A DNA stretch of 64,000 bases from Amphimedon queenslandica (GCF_000090795.2 NW_003546380.1:140487-204486), one strand, 5' to 3'. Counted from the first letter of the stretch, positions 12,689-22,329 are shown. Numbers and translations: made by a program. Notes: generated by a model from the letters alone, not told the origin.

Positions 12689-13038
12689 TGAACTGGCTTA
12701 GTATAATAAGTGCATGTAGAAGCAATAATTATAGGACTTTTTGTTAGGACTATTTTTGTTAGGCCTTTTTTGATTATTTTTGGTGCTTCTCTTTTCATGC
12801 AACTTTTCCTAAATAATTATTATTGAAATCTCATTAATCAATATAGTACAGTCTGTTTTTATCTATGCCAATGAAGTTATCTATGCTTAGCAAGCACTAA
12901 CTTTAGCTTTCACTTGCAATGTTTGTTCATGCACGACTTTATTACAAAATCAAGTAAAAATAGTCAGCAACTCTAGTTTCATTATGAGTAGTAATTATTT
13001 TAAAGCATAAAAGAAATAGTCTTGTTTTTTATACCATC
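12689..13038. other. Intergenic stretch, nothing recognised
   Basis: AT-rich DNA between the cysteine-rich gene and its broken paralogue. No open frame, repeat or poly(A) hexamer stands out. Confidence 0.5.
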
Positions 13039-13757
13039 ATGAAACTGTTGATTTTCAATTTTTTCTTTGCTTTGATTATTGTTGTTACAACCACCAGTGA
13101 TATATGATTAACATACCAAGGATGGGGAGGTGGACATTCATGTGTGCAGTGTGCTAGACTGCCAGTCAACCATTTCAAGAAGATACAGTCTATATGCCAT
13201 TGGTTCACATTGCTTATCAAAACTGGTCAGCTTATTATAGTTTTGCTGCGTTGGCTATTAATCCTACTACAAATGCACTTATGGATAGGATGAACATAAT
13301 AATAGCAAGTACAATATGCATTCAAAAATCATGGTCATATCAGATGATCATTACAGGTAAAGCTATATTGATGTGCCTTTTAAAACGGAAATGAAGTTAT
13401 GAACATGATCAAAGGAATGTCAGCACCACAAGGCACAGCACTTGTCTCTGATAATTATAAAAGTATGCTTTTTGTTTCTGTTAAGTAAAAAATCAGTCTT
13501 CATCTTCTTAAAGGTGTTTTAGTTAAAGTTGAAGTTAATGGAACTGAAATTTGTGTTGACTGCTTACTACACTGCAAAAAATATGCTGTTAAAACAACCC
13601 ATAGGTGGTTACCTCAGTTTCACTAAACAATACACTTCCAGAACTGAAGTAACCCTCTAAGGGTAGTTTTAAACAAATTTTTTTGCTGTGTAGTCAAGCT
13701 TGGCTGTGTTGATAGTAATTAAGACTCTTGCAAGTGTATACTCACTGCCTATTACTG
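13039..13757 (+). pseudogene. Broken paralogue of the cysteine-rich secreted-protein gene
   Basis: Begins with a signal-peptide exon (MKLLIFNFFFALIIVVTTT). Exon-like pieces parallel the intact gene: TGATCATTACAG before GTAA near 13353, a piece reading VMNMIKGMSAPQGTALVSD near 13398-13461, and VKVEVNGTEICVD near 13520-13560. A 127-bp MITE (13567-13693) interrupts the fourth exon. After it the sequence resumes as TGGCTGTGTTGATAG..., parallel to CTCTGTGTTAATGG of the intact gene. The long cysteine-rich last exon is absent. A host-gene pseudogene created by duplication and then transposon insertion. Confidence 0.7.
13567..13693. mobile_element. Palindromic MITE, family M8 (CACTGCAAAAAA ends)
   Basis: Ends CTACACTGCAAAAAA and TTTTTTTGCTGTGTAG are inverted repeats. 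The interior pairs AAACAACC...GGTTACCTCAGTT with AACTGAAGTAACC...AGTTTTAAAC. It is inserted into exon 4 of the duplicated cysteine-rich gene. Confidence 0.75.
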
Positions 13758-13979
13758 GAAGTGAGATGGGAAAGGGAGTGAAGGATAAAAGTGAGATAAG
13801 TCATCCAGGATGACCTTGTTATGACAGTGAGATTGCCTTATCTGTCATTCCTTTTCTTTTGAAATGAATGCAGTGTACACTAGTGTATGGGGTCACTCAT
13901 CAACGAACACACACCTTATAGTCATTTTAATGCATGATTGTGCAGCTTGTTTATAGAGATCAATGTTGTAAGAAGTGAT
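13758..13979 (+). repeat. Right copy of the 220-bp direct repeat
   Basis: Partner of 11106-11325. The distance of about 2.65 kb is the apparent length of the duplicated unit. Confidence 0.85.
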
Positions 13980-14107
13980 CAAAGGCAAGAGTAGCTAGTA
14001 GCTTACTGTATTGGTTATGTAAATACATAATTTATTGATATTATAATAATTTAGCCAAAGGCATTGTAAACCAGTCTCTTCCATTATTACTGGGCTCTTA
14101 ATCAGAC

Positions 14108-15584
14108 ATGTTGCTCTTTCTCATTCTGCTATTTGTGGTTCCCTTACCTTTTAAAGTAGCTGCTTCAGATGCAGGAGCCTGCATTCAGACAATGCTTGAT
14201 CTTGAGTCTGCTTTTCTCTCAAGTGGTGAGAACTTGCAGAGTTTAATGAGAGCCTTCTATCCTTCAAACAACTTCCCAGCACTATGGGTGAAGGTGATCT
14301 ACAGTACCAATGACTCTGTCTCTAATGAAAACTATACATTCTACTGGTCTAGCTCTCCTGTCCTGGTTTACTTGCATCCTCTGATACTGGAAGGAATGTC
14401 CCTTCTGTTTTTCAATGATGACTACACTCACTCAGAGTCCAGGCTTATGATTCCATCTTTCTGTGAAGGAATTGATCATGAAGAAACTATTCACATCTTG
14501 AATGATGCTACAGTTTGGGTATGCAGCTATCAAAGTATAATGCACACATGCTTGAACACTACATGCTGCAAAATTACACAACAATAATGTATAGCTACTG
14601 CACCTACATGCATTTTAAAGTAAATATTTTGTATCATAATTGTTTTCTTGTAGCTGAGGTCTTATGTAGCTGCAAGGTCTATCAATCCTCAGTTTGAAGG
14701 TCATAGCATTTATCGAGAAGATGATCACTTTGAAGTAATCAAAGAATACAGTGAATACAACTACCTCTATGTCCTGTGTGTTTCTGTTCTGTGTCTTGTT
14801 GCTTCTGCTCAACTTGGAGCAATTGCTTTTGTTTGGAAGCATTTTCTGGGCTACAATTTTCATGCAGGCTGGATGCATTTTTATTGTGTTAGGGCTTGAC
14901 TTTCATAACTTCATTAAGTCTGCAGTGGCCTATAAACATGCAAATGTAATAATTGGAGTTTCAGTCTCAACTTTCATTGTTTTGGTATCTCTGATCATCA
15001 TTAATGTTGGATTCTCGCTCTTCATGACAATCAAGACTTATCGCTCCAATAACTTGATTGAGCTTCCAAAATTGCTGTCTTGCTTTGGAAATATGAAATG
15101 TCCTCTCAGTTTCTTAGTTCAGTTCCTTGTCATTAATACCCTGACACTCTTGCCCTCTTTGCTTAGCTTCCACATCTGTGGCATAGCTATAGCTAGTTTG
15201 GTGAATCCTCTAGAAGTTCTGAACAAAATAATCTTTTTATTGGCCATAATGGTCCCCGTATTCTTTTCCATTGTGCACACCATTGAAGGATTGGAGACTG
15301 GAAAGATCAGCTTCCCCAACTTACCTTATGCAGTTATCCTTTTTGTGCTCTTCATCATATTTTTTATGTTGTTTTTCTTCTCTTATGTCAACGTTGTCCT
15401 CTTTGCAGCTGTTGATAATTACATGGTGGTGAGTGCACTCTCTCAAGCTATTCCTGTTCTACTAGTAGGGATTACTATTGGTTTGGCTAAAGCAGAATAT
15501 AAGAATTATAAAAATGCTCAGAATAATAATGGAGATGCTGAAGAGTTACTTTGTAGCAATGGTGGTAATGATCAACCTGTGTAG
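14108..15584 (+). CDS. Uncharacterised multipass membrane protein
   Basis: Exon 1 (14108-14518) encodes a signal peptide (MLLFLILLFVVPLPFKVAA) and an extracellular-like domain with three cysteines and N-glycosylation sites NDSV and NYTF. Exon 2 starts at 14654 after TTCTTGTAG and continues in phase (LRSYVAARSINPQFEGHSIY). The membrane part is open from 14868 to the TAG at 15582-15584. It has about seven hydrophobic helices and a hydrophilic tail, and reads in a different frame from the first part of exon 2. A short intron ending at CAG 14865-14867 would connect them: a GTTGCT donor near 14797 gives about 70 nt, a GTTTGG donor only about 37. A one-base error is the alternative. Fold resembles a receptor or transporter-like membrane protein, but I do not recognise the family. 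Confidence 0.6.
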
Positions 15585-15615
15585 CCTGAATATTATCAGT
15601 GACAAAGACATCATA

Positions 15616-15673
15616 ATAAAAACAGAATATATCTTATGTTGGTTAACCAACATAAGATATATTCTGTTTTTAT
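15616..15673. repeat. Perfect 58-bp palindrome
   Basis: Two 29-bp arms with no spacer, centred on GGTTAACC, about 30 bp after the stop codon of the membrane-protein gene. Every base pairs. As RNA it would form a long uninterrupted hairpin in the 3' UTR; as DNA it could extrude a cruciform. Confidence 0.9.
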
Positions 15674-15762
15674 AACTGTCATAATTTTTCTTGTCTTTTT
15701 AGAGAGATTTTTTAACACACAATAGGATTATGCAAATAGGCTGCATAATACGCATAATATAT

Positions 15763-15997
15763 GTGACCATAATTGACAAAAGGTACCTTATGGCGGGTAG
15801 TGAAATTTGTCTTTCTAGCCTAAGAAATCCAACTTCCTGAGCTCCATTTATCATAAAATTACTCCACAGGATGCAAAAAGTTACCATGAAACTTAGAAAC
15901 AATGATTGTCTAACAAAGCACTCACAGGTTGATATTTTCCATTATAACGATCAATTTTAAAATCCGCCATAAGGGCCCTTTTGTCAATTATGGTCAC
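15763..15997. mobile_element. MITE, family M5 (GTGACCATAATTGACAAAAG ends)
   Basis: About 235 bp. Terminal inverted repeats are GTGACCATAATTGACAAAAG and its complement CTTTTGTCAATTATGGTCAC. A second copy in opposite orientation is at 29005-29240. Both share interior phrases such as CCATTTATCATAAAATTACT and the complement of TCAACCTGTGAGTGCT. Confidence 0.85.
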
Positions 15998-16002
15998 ATA
16001 TG

Positions 16003-16160
16003 TTAATAAAATTGGGAGGGCTTTTGTGGCCATTTTGGAAAAAAAGCAAAATATATTTTTAAAATGATCATAACTTTAAAAATTGAAGTCAGAATCAGCT
16101 CAAACTTTTTACATAGCATAAGGACGTCAATATGTATCAAAAAATGTAATTTTTTTATGT
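16003..16160. repeat. Single satellite family A unit
   Basis: One diverged unit containing TGGCCATTTTGGAAAAAAAG, AAGTCAGAATCAGCTCAAAC and CATAAGGACGTCAATATGTA. It abuts the M5 MITE on the left and a LINE fragment on the right. Confidence 0.65.
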
Positions 16161-16249
16161 GAAAATAGCCAAAGCTAACAAAAAGAAGAGTAGGAAATAG
16201 AACAGAATTAAATAATATAGAGATAATGAGACTAAACAAATGAATTAAT

Positions 16250-16809
16250 AAATCAGAATTAAAATTCACTGTCCAAATAAAATTTTATGTAAGAGATTGA
16301 GGTTGATTGTTTTACTTTAGTTGGGAGAGAGTTCCAGAGCTTTATAGTTGAGGGAAGGAAGGAATGTAGATAGGAGGATGTATGGCAAAATGGGATGGCA
16401 TAGTTTTGAGGACAGTAATGACGGAGAGACATTGGAGGAGGGGGAGGGTGTTGAGTCAAAGGAAGGGTAGAGTGAATGAGACCATTATTTATTTTAAAAA
16501 CATCATGATCTTAGCTCTTTGTCGACGGTGTGCCAAGGTACTTAAGTTGAGAGAGGAGAGAAGATCAGTGTAGGGGGCGGACCAAGATTTTAGGATCATT
16601 TTCAGAGCAAAGTGCTGTACTGATTCTAATGATGAGGAAAGAGAGGTTGAGGCAGGATCCCAGATTGAAGAACCATACTCAAGTACAGGACGAACTATTG
16701 TGGTGTAGAGGGACAGAAGGGTTTTTGAAGAGGAGAGGGAGTAGAACTGTCGGTAGATTAAGTAATAAAAATTTGGGGTAATTTTGGGGCCATTTTGGAA
16801 TATTAACAT
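16250..16809 (-). mobile_element. LINE fragment (non-LTR reverse transcriptase C-terminal end)
   Basis: The minus strand reads YTTIVRPVLEYGSSIWDP, FALKMILKSW and later PSTIKLWNSLP and SISYIKFYLD, in two frames. These are hallmarks of the post-RT C-terminal region of jockey/CR1/L2-like LINEs. It is 5'-truncated, with at least one frame break near 16460-16490. A related fragment lies at 19860-20535 on the plus strand. Confidence 0.8.
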
Positions 16810-16826
16810 TAATATTTGGAAAAGTT

Positions 16827-16916
16827 ATCAAAATCAATTTAATTGATTTTGATACTAGTCTAATCAATTATCAGGTCACATGATAATCATGTGACCTGAT
16901 AATTGATTAGACTAGT
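16827..16916. repeat. Two adjacent palindromes abutting the death-domain start
   Basis: 16827-16853 is a near-palindrome built on ATCAAAATCAA and TTGATTTTGAT. 16854-16916 is a 63-bp palindrome (ACTAGTCTAATCAATTATCA and its complement) whose arms pair completely around one central base at 16885. The second ends 6 bp before the ATG of the death-domain gene. Confidence 0.85.
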
Positions 16917-16922
16917 GTGAAG

Positions 16923-19761
16923 ATGGATGACCCTAGATCTGTTTTAAGTTAGTGTTTTGCTTTATACAGTTGCTGTTATATTATACATTTATAGGTATTT
17001 ATGATCTAAATTTTGTTGTTACTAAATTAGAGAGGAGTAATTTTCCAGAGGACAGATGGAGTGAGCTAGGTCTTAAGCTACACATCAGTCAGCCAAAGCT
17101 CGATTCAGTTAGAGCTTATAATCCTCTTGATGTGAAAGGATGTCTTAGAAGATGTCTAATTCTTTGGCTCCAGCAGAGTTATGACGTTGATAAATATGGT
17201 CTACCCACAATGCAGCTGTTGGCAACTGTAGTTGAAGAGATGGGATTGGGAGGACCAGAAGGTATGAGCAGACAGCTTAAGCCACTTATTCTTAATAATA
17301 CTATTATAATTTATAATAACTAGAAGAATGTAAAACATTTAAAGGGGCTCAGCCCACGAGCAACTCTATTGTTGTGCTGTATGACCTTCCTTGCTGCTAG
17401 AGAAGATTTTGAATAGCAGTTTAGTAGAATGCTGCTGACCATTTACTGCAAATGAGCTAATAACTGCCATTTTTATTTCATTTTGACCACACCCTCATTT
17501 AATGAAAATTAGGCTATTTAACTTTAATAATAGTTAGACAACCTGCCCGTACATAAAAACTCACTCTCATCTTAGTGGGCTTCGCCCCAATTATATATTA
17601 TTAGACGAATGTAAAACATTAAAGGGGCGAGCCTAAGCAAGCTATAGATTATGTGCTGTATGAGCTAGCAAAGCAATTGCACATGTCTAAATTCAGTATC
17701 TTGTAGTCATCTTGCTTAAATTAAAGATATCTTGCTTATAGTTAGAAGCAGTCACTGAACAAATCATATTTGAAGATTATATATCTGCTTTGTTAACCTA
17801 GGCTTGCTCCTAGAGAAGAAACATCACCTAGAATAGATCTCATGATGCAAGCAGCTATAGCAGTACAGTACATGCAGCTTTCTCACTTGCATTCACCTTA
17901 GCAGAATCCTTTATACCAAGGAAAAGACTGTATATCTGCTTTCCCAACTTTTATTCTTGCTAGAGAAGTTTCAGACAGCAGTTTAGCCTTATCTAGCTGA
18001 CCGTTTCCTACAAAATAAGCTCAGACTTGCTTATAGCCGCCATTTTATCATTGTGACCGGCCACACCCGCTTTCAATAAAGATTAAGCTATTTAACTTTA
18101 ATAATAGTTAGACGGTCTGCCCGTACAAACAAACAAACGCTTTCTCGCCTTAGTGGGGCGAGCTCAGGCTCGCCCCAATAATTGTGGCGTATTGACGAAC
18201 TAATTGAGAATGGTAAGATCAGATTTGCATTAATTAAGTATCACACTTTTGTCAAAAGCATCATGTGATTAGCTCAGTTCTTTTCCAAATTCTAATAAAG
18301 GCCCTTGCATGATACTTTAGTTTATTTTTTTGAATTGGTAAAATTATGAAAAATTGTTGTTAATCTAGAATTTAAAGTATCCTTGCACACTGATGTGAAA
18401 GCATGCAGGCATTAATTATATAATTTTTGCAATTGGTATCATAAACAAAATAATCCTAATAATAAAAATTAACTTAATGCTCTAATACTCCATAGGCCCT
18501 CTCTTACAAATTAGTGATTTAGAGTATGTATTTGTCACATTGAATGAAGCTTCCTTCCCACCGATGCAATGGATACCCCTCGGTTTGGCTTTAGGATTAT
18601 ATCAGCAAACACTGGATGTTATTGATGCTAATCATTATGGAAATAGAAAACATTGTCTCATAGAGTGTCTATCACAGTGGTTAATAAGAGCTGATCATGT
18701 TGATGCCAAAGGAAAACCAACAATGACCACTTTATGTGATGCTCTTGAGGGAATTGGTGAGAAAGCAGTAGCTGCTCAAATCAGTAAGCTATTAATTTAT
18801 TGAAAGTCACAATTTTGTGTACTAAGTGCACTTCAATGTAAAATTATGGTCATTGTGTCATTACACTTCAGGGTTAAAAACATTTAATCAAGAGCAGGCA
18901 AGTTCCATTGAAGAAGTTGATGATAGAGGTATTTCAATTTTACCATTTTGTATTTTACAGTTAGTTGCATAAAAATTCCACAGCATCGTCATCTGGATAT
19001 GGAAGTCACTTTTCAAAACAAGGTTTATTTTTTATTTTTATTTTTGTATAAATTTTGTCAGTACAAAGATTTGATACAATTATGATAAGTGATATAATAC
19101 TAATTCTTAAAATTTATTTGGATATAGAGATTCAAGAATGGCTCTCTGAGATAGAATGGCCCTCTGAGATAGAATGGCCCTCTGAGATAGAATGGCCCTC
19201 TGAGATAGATGAGTGTAAGTTATTATAAGCCAATTGAAGAATCCTACATGTATCTGAATGCTTTTTTCCAATTTTGTTTTGCCATTAATTTTTTAGTCGA
19301 TAAGGAAGAGCTAGATGCTCTAGAAAAAGGTATAGTTTAACAGTTTATTATTCGTAAATTTTAATTTTGTGTTACCATTCCCATGATAGCCAATATTATT
19401 TTAAGGGAAGAGCTAGATGCTGCAAGAAAAGGTATAGATGCTGCAAGAAAAGGTATAATTTAAAAGTTTATTATTTGTAATTTTTAATTTTGTGTTACCA
19501 TTCCCATGATAGCCAATATTATTTTAAGGGAAGAGCTAGATGCTGTAAAAAAAGGTATAGTTTAAAAGTTTATTATTCGGCGTAATTTTTAATTTTGTGT
19601 TACCATTCCCATGATAGCCAATATTATTTTAAGGGAAGAGCTAGATGCTGCAAAAAAAGGTATAGTTTAAAAGTTTATTATTCGTAATTTTTAATATTGT
19701 GTTAGAATTTGCTGAGTTAAAGGAAGAGCTAGATATGACAGAAAACCAGCAAAAGCAATGA
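16923..19761 (+). CDS. Double death-domain protein with coiled-coil tail
   Basis: Ten exons, every junction in phase 1: 16923-16947, 16995-17261, 18496-18783, 18872-18928, 19128-19214, 19297-19329, 19390-19431, 19513-19554, 19618-19659, 19706-19761 (TGA); about 312 residues. Exon 2 encodes one death domain (RWSELGLKLHISQPKLDSV, CLRRCLILWLQQSYDVD) and exon 3 a second (WIPLGLALGLYQQTLDVID, CLIECLSQWLIRADHVD). The repeated exon structure suggests exon duplication. A linker with SEIEWP repeats and a charged heptad tail (KEELDALEK, ANIILREELDAARK) follow. Death domains form signalling assemblies by homotypic contact; the tail could oligomerise it (inference). If exon 2 is not spliced at 17261 it reads on to a stop at 17323, giving a short single-domain product. 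Sponges carry many death-domain genes; the partner is unknown. Confidence 0.72.
17322..18180. repeat. Two related repeats with GGGGCGAGCC ends, in a death-domain gene intron
   Basis: Units beginning AATGTAAAACATTTAAAGGGG (17326) and AATGTAAAACATTAAAGGGGC (17611) share ACTTTAATAATAGTTAGAC and CTGCCCGTACA near their right ends. The longer unit has inverted ends GGGGCGAGCCT and AGGCTCGCCCC. They look like two insertions of a non-autonomous element. No coding frame. Confidence 0.55.
18929..19127. other. Intron of the death-domain gene
   Basis: A piece with splice-like borders (18961-19021) is open but would put the next exon out of phase, so it is treated as intron. Confidence 0.45.
19297..19740 (+). 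repeat. Tandem exon-plus-intron repeat units (about 104-122 bp)
   Basis: Cores GAAGAGCTAGATGCT recur at about 19306, 19409, 19531 and 19636, and GAAGAGCTAGATATG at 19723. Between them, the intron text is repeated almost verbatim (TTATTATTCGTAA, ATTTTGTGTTACCATTCCCA, TGATAGCCAATATTATTTTA). Each unit carries an acceptor, a short exon and a GTATAG or GTATAA donor. The unit at 19411 also contains a duplicated 21-bp exon end. Confidence 0.85.
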
Positions 19762-19859
19762 GTCACAAACCAGAAGATCTCAGCCAACCATTAGAGGATG
19801 ATCAACCTGGATTGTCATTGATTGTATTTCTGTCTTTTATTATTTTTACAAAATACATG

Positions 19860-20535
19860 ATATTTTTTCTTTCATGTCACTCAGTCTTCGATACCCTTCC
19901 TCTCCTTTATCTAAATCAATCACCTATTGATCCTGTATTTTCCTATAAATATCTTGGCCTAATCCTTACACCTACATTTTCCTGGAGCAAACACATATCG
20001 TTTATAATTTAAAAAGCTAGAAAGTCCTTGCACTAATTTATCGCAACTTTTACAGGCATTTATCTACAGAGACTATTCTTCATCTATATGTGACACTAGT
20101 TCGGCCAATTTTGGAGTACGCTTCCTCAATTTGGGATCCTCCTACAGTCTCATCACAACTGGAGGCTGTTCAGCATTTTGGCTCAAGTTAAAAATAGCCT
20201 TCAAATCATGGTCTATCCCATACCATCATCTCCTAAATCTCTCTCACCTTACTTCCCTGTCTCATTGGCGATTTAAATTTAAAATTGTCCTGCTTTTTAA
20301 GATAAAAGAAAATCTTTCATTTACCCCATTCCATCCTCTACAAATTAAAGCTCCCTCCTGCTATTCTCTTCGATCTAATAATAACGGCAACTTTTCTCAG
20401 ATCACTTGCAAGACATCTACATACTCAAACTCATTTTATCCATCTACAATTAATCAATGGAACTATCTTTCCCCTCCCCTAAAACTTTCTCTTTCCTTCT
20501 CTTATATTAAATTTTTTATCGACCACCGTCTATAA
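19860..20535 (+). mobile_element. LINE fragment (RT C-terminal region)
   Basis: Frames read YKYLGLILTPTFSWSKHI, then RPILEYASSIWDP, FKSWSIPYHHLL and FYPSTINQWNYLSPPL, ending IKFFIDHRL. This matches the C-terminal end of jockey/CR1-like LINE ORF2. Several frame breaks; 5'-truncated. Related to but distinct from the minus-strand fragment at 16250-16809. Confidence 0.8.
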
Positions 20536-20689
20536 TACTGTACAATATTTCAACAATTAGCTTTGCTATTATTATTATTATTATTTAAAAAAACTATGAA
20601 CAAAGCAGTTTTATTGGTAAGATTATACATGCATCATGAATATAACTATAATGACTATATACAATAGCTCCTCTGCCTGGCGTTGAAGT

Positions 20690-22245
20690 TACCAGAAGTA
20701 CCATGCCAATGTTGTTGTACCAGGTGGCATATTGAGTAGATTTCATTTAGAAGAATTTGGTCTCATCATTGTTCCTCCTCCTGATGCTATTCCAGCTGGT
20801 CTCTTTTCTGTTATTAATATTCGTTTGAGTGTAGCTGGTCCCTATGTTTATCCTTATAATCACACTATGGCAGCTGCCAGCCCTGTGTATTGGTTGTCTA
20901 GTAGTAAGGAGTTCCTTAAACCATTGCAACTAGGAATTTGACATTATGCTAGTGAAAAAGCAATAATTAAAGTTTATACTGCTGATGACAACTAGAAATA
21001 TGTCCTATATCTTTGAAGAAGTTCCTAATGCCACTGTTAGTGGAAATTACGTCTACTTTTCAGCTGACCACTTCAGTGGTGATAATGTACAGAGTGATGA
21101 AGTTACATTTTGTGGATCATTACATTGTGATACTGATAATTATTCAATTAATTATCATTGGGAGTACAAATATGTGATTGGTCAATGTTGGTTAGAACTC
21201 TTTGTAAGTTACAATTTACCACATACTGTTGAGATTTATTTTCATGTAGAACTCAACAAATTCAAACTTTGATGTAATAAAATTTGAAGAGAATAGCACT
21301 AAATTGGAGCTGCATGGATATATGGTTTAATCCTTCTCAAAATTGGGAAGTTGTTGGAAAGTATCCTCTTGTTGTAAGTATTATAAGTATTTATTATTAT
21401 TATTTGATTTTATTAGTGTTATAAAGAGGATTTGCAAAATTTTAATAGAAGCACTATGAAATTTACACTACTGTGGAAGAGTTGGTATCAAATGCCAACT
21501 TCTGAAAATTTGAGTTTTCCATTAAAAGGTGCTCTAAGCCCAAAAATTATTCCAGTCATAACACCTTCAAGTAATCATAATTTAATTAGTATCTTATACT
21601 TACTATAGTTAGTTATTTGCAACATTTCAAAGAAATCAAAAAATACATTAGCGTTTTTTTTATTTATCGGTATTCTGCTTTTCACAATTCTAGCATATGT
21701 AATTACGGAACAAAAGATTATTTCTGCCTAATTTTATCATGCACTAGTTGTAACAATAATCTACTGGAAGTTAATAACTAAATTGCTGGGCATTGTTATG
21801 GGATATTTTTAATATCAAAATTCACTAATATGTTTTTACTGTATATTATAGTTAGTAATTTCTGGCAACGATATACAAGAGAAATTATCAGTTTTTGTGT
21901 GATTGTAATTTGTATAATGTCAATGTTTTATATAGAAAATCATTTCCCCGATAGAACATTAGGTAAACAAAATTTAAAATTAAACAACAATTCCTAACTG
22001 CTAATATTTTATTGTTATAGGACGTATCTTGTGTCTTCTTTTAATATTCTTGTTAGTGATTGTATTGGTTGGCCAAGTCTTATTTTTATTAGACCGTTTT
22101 TATCCTGGTAAGTAAATATTTTCGTTATTAATCATTTTTTTCAATTTTATAGAGATCACACGTGGCACCTTACTGGAACTATTGAAGCAGATATTAACTA
22201 GTTTTAGTCAATTGTTGCAGGGATTGAGGGATATAATAATATGAT
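20690..22245 (+). pseudogene. Decayed ZU5-domain membrane protein gene
   Basis: 20708-20938 reads VVVPGGILSRFHLEEFGLII, VPPPDAIPAG and FLKPLQLGI, the pattern of a ZU5 domain (as in UNC5, ankyrin and PIDD). The frame then meets a TGA at 20939 and, after HYASEKAIIKVYTADDN, a TAG and a shift to the frame with FEEVPNATVSGNYVYFSAD. Downstream, 22021-22108 encodes a transmembrane helix (CLLLIFLLVIVLVGQVLFLL) with splice sites. A last exon at 22153-22244 gives EITRGTLLELLKQILTSF and a stop. Sponge genomes combine ZU5 with death domains, so this may be a former partner or paralogue of the gene at 16923. A working gene with unseen introns is possible but less likely. Confidence 0.6.
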
Positions 22246-22329
22246 TCATAATATTCATAATATGATTCATTCATCATATTATTCATAATAATATGATGTA
22301 AAATGATTCATGCTAAACTTTAGATTTAC

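Noticed and set aside
18961-19021. Open stretch with a TTTTACAG acceptor and GTTTATT donor, reading CIKIPQHRHLDMEVTFQNK
   Set aside because: Including it puts the next exon (SEIEWP repeats) out of frame, while skipping it joins 18928 to 19128 in phase.
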